Assembly: GCA_019752015.1 (NCBI GenBank)
Contig: JAIEMQ010000031.1
Coordinates: 1-64,000, forward strand
Length of the DNA: 64,000 nucleotides
Reading direction: 5' to 3'
Source of the DNA: Cyanobacteriota bacterium
Lineage (GTDB): Bacteria > Acidobacteriota > Vicinamibacteria > Vicinamibacterales > UBA2999
Shown here: positions 8,311 through 16,738 of the stretch, piece by piece
Layout: the number at the start of each line of letters is the position of its first letter
How positions within the stretch are numbered: the first letter of the stretch is position 1
Notes under the pieces: generated by a model
What the model saw: only the letters and a program-made list of their open reading frames with translations
Told to the model about the DNA's origin: nothing
Databases searched by the model: none
Program-made: the position numbers and the translations under genes

Positions 8311-9363
8311 ATGAATCGACGAACGTTTCTAGCCACGACGCTCGTTTGGAGGGCGACGGCTTCAGCCGTCGCCGCATCCGCGCAAGCCGCGCAGCCGCCG
8401 ATCTCGCCGAACCCAACCGATCGCGACTGGTCGGGACAAAACCCGGTGCGTTATCCCGATCCCGACATCATCGCCGTCGACAATCGCTTCCGCCGCTACA
8501 TCATCGGCAACACGCCGATCAGGCGGCTGCACACCGGCACGCTGTGGGCCGAAGGCCCGGCGTGGAACGGCGTCGGGCGATACCTGGTCTGGAGCGACAT
8601 TCCGAACAACGCGCAGATGCGATACATCGAAGACGATGCGCGCGTCACGGTGTTTCGCAATCCTTCGGGCAACAGCAACGGCAACACGTTTGATTACGAA
8701 GGCCGGCAGTTGTCATGCGAACACGGCAACCGGCGCGTCGTCCGCTACGAGCCGAACGGAACCACCACCGTCATCGCCTCGACGTTCCAGGGCAAACGCT
8801 TGAACTCACCGAACGACGTGGTCGTCCATCCGGACGGCAGCATCTGGTTCACCGATCCGATCTACGGCATTCGCGCCAACTACGAAGGGTTCAAGGCCGA
8901 ATCCGAGACGAAGCCCGGCGTGTATCGATTCGATCCGAAATCCGGTCAGCTCGCGCTGATTACCGACGAGATGTCGGGACCGAACGGCCTGTGCTTCTCA
9001 CCTGATCAGAAGATTCTCTATGTCGCCGACACCGGAACGGGTCGCGAGATTCGCGCCTACGACGTGGATGGCGGACGGGTGCGGAACGGCCGGCGCCATG
9101 CGCAGCTGGCGATACCGGGATCGCCGCCGGGATCCGCGGGTGCCGACGGCATGCGTTGCGACACCGACGGAAATCTGTGGGCGGGGGCGCGGCCGGGCGT
9201 GCAGATCATCGCGCCTGACGGCGTGGCGATCGGACTGATTCGCCTTCCCGAAAACTGCGCCAACGTCTGCTTCGGCGGCGCGAAGCGCAACCGGTTGTTC
9301 ATGACGGCGAGCCAGTCGTTATACGCGGTTTACGTCGAGGCGCAGGGCGCCGGCATCGCATAG
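8311..9363 (+). CDS. SMP-30/gluconolactonase-type lactonase with Tat signal
   Basis: A six-bladed calcium-dependent lactonase of the SMP-30/LRE family (350 aa). Ligand motifs are LWAEGPAW (Glu), NSPNDVVVHPDG (Asn) and SGPNGLCFSPDQ. The start at ATG 8311 is five bases after GGAG; an in-frame ATG at 8299 overlaps the upstream stop. The N-terminus MNRRTFLATTLVW is a Tat signal, but a 22-bp palindromic repeat (8352-8373) is embedded in frame in its hydrophobic part (ATASAVAAS). It follows the dehydrogenase by 11 nt. Together they would oxidise an aldose to its lactone and open the ring in the periplasm (inference from families and order). Confidence 0.85.
   Translation: MNRRTFLATTLVWRATASAVAASAQAAQPPISPNPTDRDWSGQNPVRYPDPDIIAVDNRFRRYIIGNTPIRRLHTGTLWAEGPAWNGVGRYLVWSDIPNNAQMRYIEDDARVTVFRNPSGNSNGNTFDYEGRQLSCEHGNRRVVRYEPNGTTTVIASTFQGKRLNSPNDVVVHPDGSIWFTDPIYGIRANYEGFKAESETKPGVYRFDPKSGQLALITDEMSGPNGLCFSPDQKILYVADTGTGREIRAYDVDGGRVRNGRRHAQLAIPGSPPGSAGADGMRCDTDGNLWAGARPGVQIIAPDGVAIGLIRLPENCANVCFGGAKRNRLFMTASQSLYAVYVEAQGAGIA
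8352..8373. repeat. Palindromic repeat inside a signal-peptide coding region
   Basis: GGCGACGGCT-tc-AGCCGTCGCC, perfect 10-bp arms with a 2-nt centre, read through in frame by the lactonase gene. Confidence 0.75.
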
Positions 9364-9396
9364 CGAGAACATCAGATGCGGCGACGCTCGAGCAAT

Positions 9397-10719
9397 TCAA
9401 GAACGCGGAGCTGAAGTAGCAGACGGCGCCGCGTGCTTGCGCGAGACCAGCACCTTGTCGATGCGGCGGCCATCCATGTCCATCACTTCGAACGTCATGC
9501 CGCCCCACTCGAACGTATCGGCGGCCTTCGGTACGCGGCCGAGGCGCGCCATCACGAAGCCGCCGATGGTGTGATACGCACCGGCTTCGTCTTCCGGCAG
9601 GCTGTCGATGCCGAAGTGTGCCGCCACCGTCTCCATTGCCGCGGAGCCGTCGACCAGCCACGATCCGTCGGCGCGCGAGACGAACTCGCCGTGCGCCTCG
9701 CTGGCGTCGGCCGGCAGATCGCCGACGATCGCCGTCAGCAGATCGGTGATCGTGACGAGGCCTTCGACCGCGCCGTACTCGTCCATCACCAGCGCCACAT
9801 GTTTGTGTGAGCCGCGGAACGATTCGAGCAGCTGCACCGCCGGCATCGAGTCGGGCACGAACAGCGCTTCACGCGTCAGCGATCGCAGATCGATCCGCGA
9901 TCCCTTGAAGGCGATCGGCAACAGGTCTGCCGAGCGCACGATGCCGAGCACTTCGTCGAGGCCGCCATGGCAGACCACGAACTGCGTGTGCGCGTGCGAG
10001 GCGAGGAATTCGCGCAGCTCCTCTTCGGTCGCATCGACGTCGATCCATTCGATGTCCGGGCGCGGCGTCATGATCGCGGCGACGCGCTGATCGCCGAGCT
10101 GAAACACGCGCTGCACGATGTTCTCCTCGGTCGCGCCGACCGCGCCGGTCTCCGCGCCCTGGCTGATCAGCGCCTTGATCTCTTCTTCGGTCAGGTTCGG
10201 CTCCGCCTCGCCCTTGATGCCGAAGATGCGCATCACGAAATTCGTCGCGCCGGTCAGCACGTGGATCACCGGCCCGCCGATCTTCGACAGGATGATCATC
10301 GGCCGCGCCACCCACGACGCGATCGCTTCCGGGTTGTTGAGGCCGATGCGCTTCGGCACCAGCTCGCCGATGATCAGCGACAGCACCGTGATGCCGCCGA
10401 CGACCGTCGCCAGCGCGAGCCCCTCCGCGTACGGCGCGAGCTGCGGAAACTCAGCGATCGGCACGGCCAGCTGCTCGGCGATCGTCGCGCCGCCATAGGC
10501 GCCGGCCAGCACGCCGACCATGGTGATGCCGAACTGCACCGTCGACAGGAACTTGTTCGGATCGTGCGCCAGCGCGAGCGCGGTCTTCGCGCGTTCGTCG
10601 CCCTCGTCGGCGCGCTGCTGCAAGCGCACCTTGCGGGCGGCGACGACGGCGATCTCCGACATGGCGAAAACGCCGTTCGCCAGGATGAGGAGGAAGATGA
10701 CGATGAGCTCGGTGGCGAT
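9397..10719 (-). CDS. CNNM/CBS-domain membrane protein (TlyC/CorC-HlyC family)
   Basis: A DUF21 (CNNM) transmembrane domain, then two CBS domains (about residues 210-330) and a C-terminal CorC_HlyC domain. Family members are linked to Mg2+ or Co2+ efflux; the haemolysin name is historical. The first ATG (10662) falls inside the first membrane helix. The frame upstream encodes ELIVIFLLILANGVFAMSE, the normal start of this family, back to a stop at 10729-10731, with no ATG, GTG or TTG in it. An ATC at 10717-10719 (ATC GCC ACC GAG) gives the best N-terminus; ACG at 10723-10725 is the alternative. Transcribed divergently from the ABC operon. Confidence 0.85.
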   Translation of the reverse strand: MATELIVIFLLILANGVFAMSEIAVVAARKVRLQQRADEGDERAKTALALAHDPNKFLSTVQFGITMVGVLAGAYGGATIAEQLAVPIAEFPQLAPYAEGLALATVVGGITVLSLIIGELVPKRIGLNNPEAIASWVARPMIILSKIGGPVIHVLTGATNFVMRIFGIKGEAEPNLTEEEIKALISQGAETGAVGATEENIVQRVFQLGDQRVAAIMTPRPDIEWIDVDATEEELREFLASHAHTQFVVCHGGLDEVLGIVRSADLLPIAFKGSRIDLRSLTREALFVPDSMPAVQLLESFRGSHKHVALVMDEYGAVEGLVTITDLLTAIVGDLPADASEAHGEFVSRADGSWLVDGSAAMETVAAHFGIDSLPEDEAGAYHTIGGFVMARLGRVPKAADTFEWGGMTFEVMDMDGRRIDKVLVSRKHAAPSATSAPRS

Positions 10720-10809
10720 ATCCGTATTTTACCTTTCGACCCCCAAAACCTGCCGCTCGACCGCCCGGCCGTGAACCGTGATATCAGCCGCCCGTATAGT
10801 CAGGTATTC

Positions 10810-11337
10810 ATGCTGACCCTCTCAAATGTCCGAAAAACCTTCGGCCGGATCGTCGCGGTCGACGGGCTTTCGCTGTCGGTTCGCAAAGGAGAAGTCCTCG
10901 GCCTGCTCGGTCCGAACGGCGCCGGCAAGAGCACATCGGTGAGCCTCGCGGTCGGCCTGCTCGCGCCGGAATCAGGCACGGTCACGATCCGAGGGCCATG
11001 GCAATCCTGTCTCACCGGCGGTGCGACAAAAGATCGGCGTCGCGCCGCAGGCCCTCGCCCTCTATGACCTGCTGACCGGCGAAGAGAATCTTCGCTTCTT
11101 CGGCGAGGTCTACGGCCTGAGCGGCAATCGCCTCGACGATCGCGTGAAGTGGTACTTCGATTTCGTCGGCCTGACCTGGTGAAGACCAACGGCAGCGAGC
11201 AGCGGCTGCAGACGCCGGATCCGCTCGCCGCGCTCAACAGCATTGCCGCCACGTCGAAGATCGACGCGTTCCAGATGGAGCGGCCGACGCTCGAACAGGT
11301 ATTTCTCCGGCTGACGGGTCGAAGCCTTCGAGACTGA
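10810..11337 (+). pseudogene. ABC transporter ATP-binding subunit, decayed (frameshift plus core deletion)
   Basis: Positions 10810-10990 encode a normal start: MLTLSNVRKTFGRIVAVDGL and Walker A GPNGAGKST. The frame then shifts near 10990-11010: PAVRQKIGVAPQALALYDLL continues in another frame through the Q-loop region to FDFVGL. At about 11177 the sequence jumps frame again, straight into the C-terminal end PTLEQVFLRLTGRSLRD. The LSGG signature, Walker B and H-loop are all missing. Only 528 nt remain where about 900 are usual, so roughly 370-400 nt are lost. It cannot hydrolyse ATP. It lies 2 nt before its permease partner. Confidence 0.85.
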
Positions 11338-11339
11338 TC

Positions 11340-12505
11340 ATGAAAACAGTCATCGCGCTCGCGCTCAAGGATCTTCGGCTGATGCCGCGCAACAAGGGCG
11401 GCATGTTCTTCACGTTCGTGTGGCCGATCCTCGTGACGGTGCTGTTCGGCATCATGTTCGGCGGCCAGGGCGACAACGGCTCCGGCAAGATCCGTCTCGC
11501 CATCGTCGACGAAGACAAGACCGATGCGGCGGCCTGACCGGCTTCGTCGTGATCAAGCAGGGATTCGGCGCCGCGTCGAACCGGATGTTCTACGGCAACT
11601 CGAAGGAAGTGGAGGTCGGCGTCGATCCGGCGCGGCAGGCGGAGGCCGGCATGATCGAGGGACTGCTGATGAAGCACGCCGCCGCCGACATGCAGAAGCT
11701 GTTCACGGACAGCAAGGCGTCCAACGCGATGGTCGATCAGGCGCTGGCCGGCATGAAATACGCGCCGCCCGATCAGGTCGCGCCCGTGCAGCGGTTTCTC
11801 GGCGAGCTGAAAACCTTCATGGGCACGCCGCAGTCGGCAGGGGCGGCCGGATCGTCCGGCGAGTGGCAGCCGCTGAAAATTTCGAAGATCGATATCGCGC
11901 GACATTACGAAGGCCCACGCAACGCGTTCGACATCACGTTTCCGCAGGGCGTGATCTGGGGATTGATCGGCTGCATGATGTCGTTCGGCATCAGCCTCGT
12001 GACCGAGCGCACGCACGGCACGTTCGTGCGCCTGCGCATGGCGCCGCTGACGCGCGGGCAAATCCTCGGCGGCAAGGCGCTCTCCTGCTTCCTCTCGATC
12101 ATGTTCGTCGGGGTGATGCTGCTCGGCGTCGCGTTCCTGTTCGGCGTGCGCCCGATCTCCTACGTGATGCTGGGCATCGCGGGTGTCTCGGCGGCGATTT
12201 GTTTCGTCGGCTTCATGATGCTCGTCGCCGGGATGGGCAAGACGGAGCAGACGGCGTCGGGCGCCGCGTGGGCCGTCCTGATGCCGCTGTCGATGATCGG
12301 CGGGGCGATGGTGCCGACGTTCGTGATGCCGGCGTGGATCCAGTCGATCAGCTTCATCAGCCCGATTCGCTGGACCATGCTCGCCATCGAAGGCGGCGTT
12401 TGGCGCGATTACTCGATCGCCGAGATGGCGCTGCCGTGCTCGATCCTGATCACGATCGGCATTGCCTGTTTCGCGATCGGGACTCGCAGCCTGCGCGAAG
12501 CGTAG
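11340..12505 (+). pseudogene. ABC-2 type permease, frameshifted with internal deletion
   Basis: The start at 11340 encodes ALKDLRLMPRNKGGMFFTFVWP, a first membrane helix and IRLAIVDEDKTDAA, then a stop at 11535-11537. The family sequence resumes in another frame at about 11540 (TGFVVIKQGFG) and stays open to 12505 with five further membrane helices (residues such as PQGVIWGLIGCMMSFGISLV and FISPIRWTMLAIEGGVW). About 30-40 residues of the periplasmic domain are missing at the junction. Family: drug, lipid or Na+ exporters of the ABC-2/LinJ type. With its ATPase also broken, the transporter is not functional as read. Confidence 0.8.
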
Positions 12506-12550
12506 TGAATTTTCTGGATACTGGCTGCGGGCTACTGGATACTGTCTAAC

Positions 12551-13384
12551 GTGCTCGGCCGCAAAACCGAAGGTTCCGTCCTCTGCACGTCGTGCGGCGT
12601 GCTGGTCGGCGTGAACGATCCCACCTGCTACAACTGCGGGCGGCGCAATCCCGGTCTCTGGGGGTTCGCGCCCGTGCTGCGCGCGCTCGGCAACGACCTC
12701 GGCTTCGTCAACATCGTCACCGCCGGCACGATCATCATGTACGTGCTGTCGCTGGTGATGTCGCGCGAAGGCTCGCAGATCAGTCACTCGCCGAACTCGG
12801 TGGCCCTGCAGATCCTTGGCGCGAGCGGCGCCGTTCCGGTGTTCGGACGTCACTGGTGGTGGACGGTGCTCACGGCCGGCTGGCTGCACGGCAATCCGAT
12901 TCACATCTTCTTCAACGTGATGTGGATCCGCCAGCTCGGTCCCGAGATCGCACACATGTACGGCGCGGGGCGGATGATCATCATCTATACCGTCGCCGGC
13001 ATCGTTGGATTCACGGTCAGCAGTCTCTTTGGTCTCCTCGGCATTCCGTTTTTCGGCGCGGAGTTCATCACGGTCGGCGCGTCGGCGTCGATCTTCGGAT
13101 TTCTTGGCGCGCTGGTGCATTACGGCAAGCGCACCGGCAGCAGTCATGCGCGGCAGGCGGGTCTGCAGTACGCGCTCTTCATGGGCATCATGGGCTTCGT
13201 CTTCAGCGGCGTCGACAACGGCGCCCACCTCGGCGGCTTCATCGGCGGCTACATAGCCTCGGCGATCATGGATCCGCTCAAGCCTGAGCGCGTCGATCAC
13301 ATCGCGGCCGCCATCGGCTGCCTGGTCGTGACGTTCGCGGCGATCGTCTACACAGTGATCTCGGCGCTTCCCTACATTCGCTGA
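12551..13384 (+). CDS. Rhomboid intramembrane serine protease with N-terminal zinc ribbon
   Basis: GTG start at 12551. Residues 11-30 hold two Cys pairs (CTSCG...CYNCG), a zinc ribbon. Six to seven membrane helices follow. Rhomboid signatures: the H...H..N helix (GWLHGNPIHIFFNVMW), the Ser motif GASASIFG (usual form GxSG, here GASA) and the His motif GAHLGGFIGG. The catalytic dyad is therefore present. These enzymes cut substrates within the membrane; the zinc ribbon may bind a partner. The 45-nt gap before it holds the short repeat CTGGATACTG (two copies), with no clear promoter. Confidence 0.9.
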   Translation: MLGRKTEGSVLCTSCGVLVGVNDPTCYNCGRRNPGLWGFAPVLRALGNDLGFVNIVTAGTIIMYVLSLVMSREGSQISHSPNSVALQILGASGAVPVFGRHWWWTVLTAGWLHGNPIHIFFNVMWIRQLGPEIAHMYGAGRMIIIYTVAGIVGFTVSSLFGLLGIPFFGAEFITVGASASIFGFLGALVHYGKRTGSSHARQAGLQYALFMGIMGFVFSGVDNGAHLGGFIGGYIASAIMDPLKPERVDHIAAAIGCLVVTFAAIVYTVISALPYIR

Positions 13385-13516
13385 CGGCCTGACCACCTGA
13401 TTGCCTGACTACCTGTTCTTTTGGATCGCGCTCCGCGCGATTGAAGGTGCTGGCCTCTCCATTCGTCCCTCCAGTGACGGGCAGCCCTGGGCGTGACGAG
13501 GCGCACGGCAGAGCCG

Positions 13517-13532
13517 CGGCACTGCCCTTGCT
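13517..13532 (+). promoter_or_regulatory. Sigma-54-type (-24/-12) promoter match
   Basis: CGGCACTGCCCTTGCT against the consensus TGGCAYRNNNNTTGCW: GG and GC are exactly ten bases apart, with two mismatches outside the key dinucleotides. It is expected to start transcription near 13543, just before the decayed TonB receptor gene. Confidence 0.5.
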
Positions 13533-13558
13533 CCAGGCAGGCGCCTGGAGGTTTCCAA

Positions 13559-15131
13559 ATGACCGGTTGGAGAAACATCATGTGGGCGCTCGTGGCCGTC
13601 GTCGCGCTCGCGTCGTCCGCATTCGCGCAGGGCGGCGGCGCCAGCTCCACCGGCAGCATGAGCGGTGATTACGGCTCGTTCGAGGAAGTGTTCATCGGCG
13701 CGGCGGCGGTGCACATCACCGCCGATTCGACCGTGCTCCAGAACTCGCCGAGCTGGGTCTACAAGGGCGAATGGAACGGCACGCTGACGCAGAACATGTT
13801 CGCGGAAATCCGCGCCGGCCAGTTCGGCTACAACTTCGGCCTCGACAGCAACACCGAAGCCACGCGCTACGAGGACATCGTCACCAACGAGATCACGGGC
13901 GGCGGCCGTCACTGGCTGAACAAGCGCCGCCGCAATCAGTACACCGGCGCGCTCAACCTGTTCCGCGATCGGTTCGCCGGCGGATCGCACAACGTCAAAG
14001 TCGGTCAAGACGTTCAATCACATCGTGCCGCGGTTCGGCGCCACCTACGACCTGAGCGGCGACGGCAAGACCGTGCTCAAGGCGAACATCGGCCGCTTCT
14101 TCTTCAACCCCGGCGTCAACCTTGCCGATTCGGTGAATCCGAACTCGAGCGATCAATACGTCGACTACAACTGGACCGACCTGAACGGTGACCGCGTGTT
14201 CCAGTCCGGCGAGCAGGGCGTGGAAGTCGGACGCGCCGGCGGCACTGCGGGCGCGGCGATCGATCCGAACCTGATCAATCCGCACGCCGATGAAGCGTCG
14301 TTCTTCGTCGAGCGCGCGGTGCTCTTGGATCTCGGCATCCGCGCCGGTTTCGTGTGGAAGAAGGACAGCGACGGCTGGCAGCGCATCAACGCCGCGCGCC
14401 GCTATGAGAACTACACCATCCCGGTGTCGATCGTGGATCCAGGTCCGGACGGCAACGCCGCGACGACCGGCCCGAACCTGAATCTGTTGAATCTCGACGA
14501 CCCGACACGGCCGGCCAACCAGGTCACCGAAACGGTGCCGGGGTATCACGGCACCCACAAGACGCTCGAGTTCTCGGCCAACAAGCGCTACGGCAATCGC
14601 TGGTCGATGAATTCGTCGTTCTCGTATACGTGGACCGACGAATTCGGCAATCTCTACTTCAACAACCGCATCGGCACCGCCGTGCCCGGCGGATCGTTCT
14701 CGCACTTCGGCAGCTACCCGCTGACGCCGAACGAGCCGACGGCCAACGAATACACCAACTGGAACGCGAAGTTCTCGGGCACGGTGGACGCCGGCTGGGG
14801 CCTGCGCGTCACGCCGGTGTTGAAGATGCAGAGCGGCGCGCCGTACGGCCGCTTCATTTCGGCGGCGCTCAACTACAGCTCGTCGCAGATCGTGTTGGTC
14901 GAGCCGATCGGCACGCGCCGCCAGGACATGATCAGCGTGCTCGACTTCCGCGTCGAGAAGCAGCTGCGCTTCGCCGATCGCGCGAAGATGGGATTGTTCT
15001 TCGACCTCTTCAACGCGCTGAACTCGAACACCGCCGTCAACATCAACTGGCGTTCGGGCGCGGCGTTCGAAAAGGCGACGACGGTCCTCGGGCCGCGCAT
15101 CGCGAAGTTCGGCGTGAAGTTTGACTGGTAG
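13559..15131 (+). pseudogene. TonB-dependent receptor, decayed by internal deletions
   Basis: ATG at 13559 after GGAGG (13547-13551). A signal peptide ending SSAFAQ is followed by only the first residues of the regulatory-like domain. The text then jumps into the plug (YGSFEEV, a hallmark of the plug's TonB-receptor motif) and on to barrel-like sequence (FAEIRAGQFGYNFGL). At about 14003 the frame changes: KTFNHIVPRFGATYDLSGDGK continues in another frame to a proper C-terminal barrel ending FGVKFDW. Remaining coding length is about 520 residues where about 1000 is usual (compare 20133-23096). At least two deletions are implied. Its stop abuts that of the VWA gene on the other strand. Confidence 0.8.
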
Positions 15132-16718
15132 TTACTGACCGATTGGAATGATCAATGAGCCTACCGACTGTGACGCAACGTCGGAAACGACGACGTGCAG
15201 TCGGTAGGCGTTTTCTTGAATCGTGTTGCTCGATACCGTCAAGCCGTCCTCGATCATCTGCTGGTAGCGTTCCGCGTTGGCAGTGAGATTGACCGTCGTT
15301 TCCTTGAATTTGTAATACGTGCCGTCCGGCCGGCTCTGCGCGATGACGATGTCGATGGCGGCGGCGCGGCCATCCTTGTCGGGCGCCCACGTCAACGACT
15401 CGGGATCGATGCGCACGACGACCGTGCCTTCGTTCTTGATGCGTGAAATCTCCGCGGCGAGTGGAATGCTCGATGTCTCGACCGGGCTCTGCATTACGCG
15501 CGTCAGCGAATCGAGACGCGTCTTGGCGTTTCGCACCACCGGCAGGGGCGGCACGTAACCTTTTCGATAGCGAAGATCGACGCCAGGCCGGCCGACCTTG
15601 ACGTTGATGCGGCGGAACTTCTGATCGCTGTCCGGCCTGGCCGAGTAGTAACCGAGCACGTACGAGACGCGTGAATCCTCGATGGCTTTCCGGATCGCGC
15701 CGCCGATGTCGTTGGTGTTGAGAAAAGCGCGGCCGCCGGTGGCATCCGCGATCTCGTCCATCGTGTCCTGCGGGCTGCGCACCGTCGAGATCGTGTTGAA
15801 CACCGGCGCCGGAGGGGCGCCCCTGACTGTGGTCGCGGTGGCGGTGCTGGGATTGAGCGCGGGCATCAGGCCGCGGATGTCGACCGGATACACGGCCACG
15901 TCGGCGCTGTTGATGGCACGCGCGGCACGGCTCACCTCGCGGCTCATGATCTGCGGACCGTGATCGCCTGGAATCACGAGCGGGAACGCGCCGGACACCC
16001 AGATCAAACTCTTCCTGCCGGGAGTGCCGGCGAGATGATGGGCGATGCTTTCGAGCGCGTTGGTGGTCAGCAGCGCGCGCTGCCGCGTGTAGTTCTCGGA
16101 TACCAACGTTTGTACGCGCTGCAGCCAGGCAATGGTCTCGGCGTCCTGCCCCGCCATGCCGGTCGGCGCGAAATCACCCAGCTTCTCCTCGGATCGCAGC
16201 AGCTCCACCGACGTCGTGCCGACGTACTTGTTGAGCACTGCGGTCAAACGGATCGTGTCGCTCGTGAAGTCGTGGAGCACGGTGATGCGTTCGGACTCGA
16301 GCACGTACAGAGCGATGCGATCTTCGGCGGAGGCTTTCACGACCAGCCGGATGATCTGGTCGCGCGCGAATTTCTGATCTTCCCAGGTCGAATTGAGGCG
16401 GTCGAACAGGATGACGGAAATGCCGCCGGCGCTTCGTCGCGGCGCGCGGTTGCTGAAGATCTGCGACGCGCGCGCCGCCGGAGGCGTCGCGAAAGGGGCT
16501 GCCCCGGTATCGACCGAAAAGACTTCGACCTTCTGTTCCTTGCCGTCCTCGAAGATGCGGAAGTCAGACGCCGCGAGGTCCTTGACGGGACGCCCCGACG
16601 AATCGTGCGCGACAACGGTGACGTTGACGAGGCGGACGCTCGATCGAAACGTCGGCTGTTGCGCGGAAAGAGGCAACGCCAGCACCGCAATGACCGAAAT
16701 CAGGAATACGCGGATCAC
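15132..16718 (-). CDS. Secreted von Willebrand factor A-domain protein (acidobacterial VWFA-related family)
   Basis: 528 aa with a signal peptide (MIRVFLISVIAVLALPLSAQ). An Ig-like region opens with VRLVNVTVVAHDSSGRPVKDL and SDFRIFEDGKEQ, the hallmark of the acidobacterial VWFA-related family. The VWA core is GGISVILFDRLNS (a degenerate DxSxS metal site), followed by APGTPGRKSLIWVSGAF-like and IAVYPVDIRGL-type strands. Function is unknown; probably an envelope or extracellular binding protein. It starts 20 nt after the ADOP permease stop on the same strand, so it is the third gene of the padR operon. Confidence 0.85.
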   Translation of the reverse strand: MIRVFLISVIAVLALPLSAQQPTFRSSVRLVNVTVVAHDSSGRPVKDLAASDFRIFEDGKEQKVEVFSVDTGAAPFATPPAARASQIFSNRAPRRSAGGISVILFDRLNSTWEDQKFARDQIIRLVVKASAEDRIALYVLESERITVLHDFTSDTIRLTAVLNKYVGTTSVELLRSEEKLGDFAPTGMAGQDAETIAWLQRVQTLVSENYTRQRALLTTNALESIAHHLAGTPGRKSLIWVSGAFPLVIPGDHGPQIMSREVSRAARAINSADVAVYPVDIRGLMPALNPSTATATTVRGAPPAPVFNTISTVRSPQDTMDEIADATGGRAFLNTNDIGGAIRKAIEDSRVSYVLGYYSARPDSDQKFRRINVKVGRPGVDLRYRKGYVPPLPVVRNAKTRLDSLTRVMQSPVETSSIPLAAEISRIKNEGTVVVRIDPESLTWAPDKDGRAAAIDIVIAQSRPDGTYYKFKETTVNLTANAERYQQMIEDGLTVSSNTIQENAYRLHVVVSDVASQSVGSLIIPIGQ

Positions 16719-16738
16719 CGCGGCGGATTATACGCGTG

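Noticed and set aside
13531-13550. Hairpin CTCCAGGC-aggc-GCCTGGAG hiding the ribosome site of the decayed TonB gene, a possible RNA switch
   Set aside because: If the -24/-12 promoter at 13517-13532 is used, transcription starts at about 13543, so the left arm is not in the RNA.
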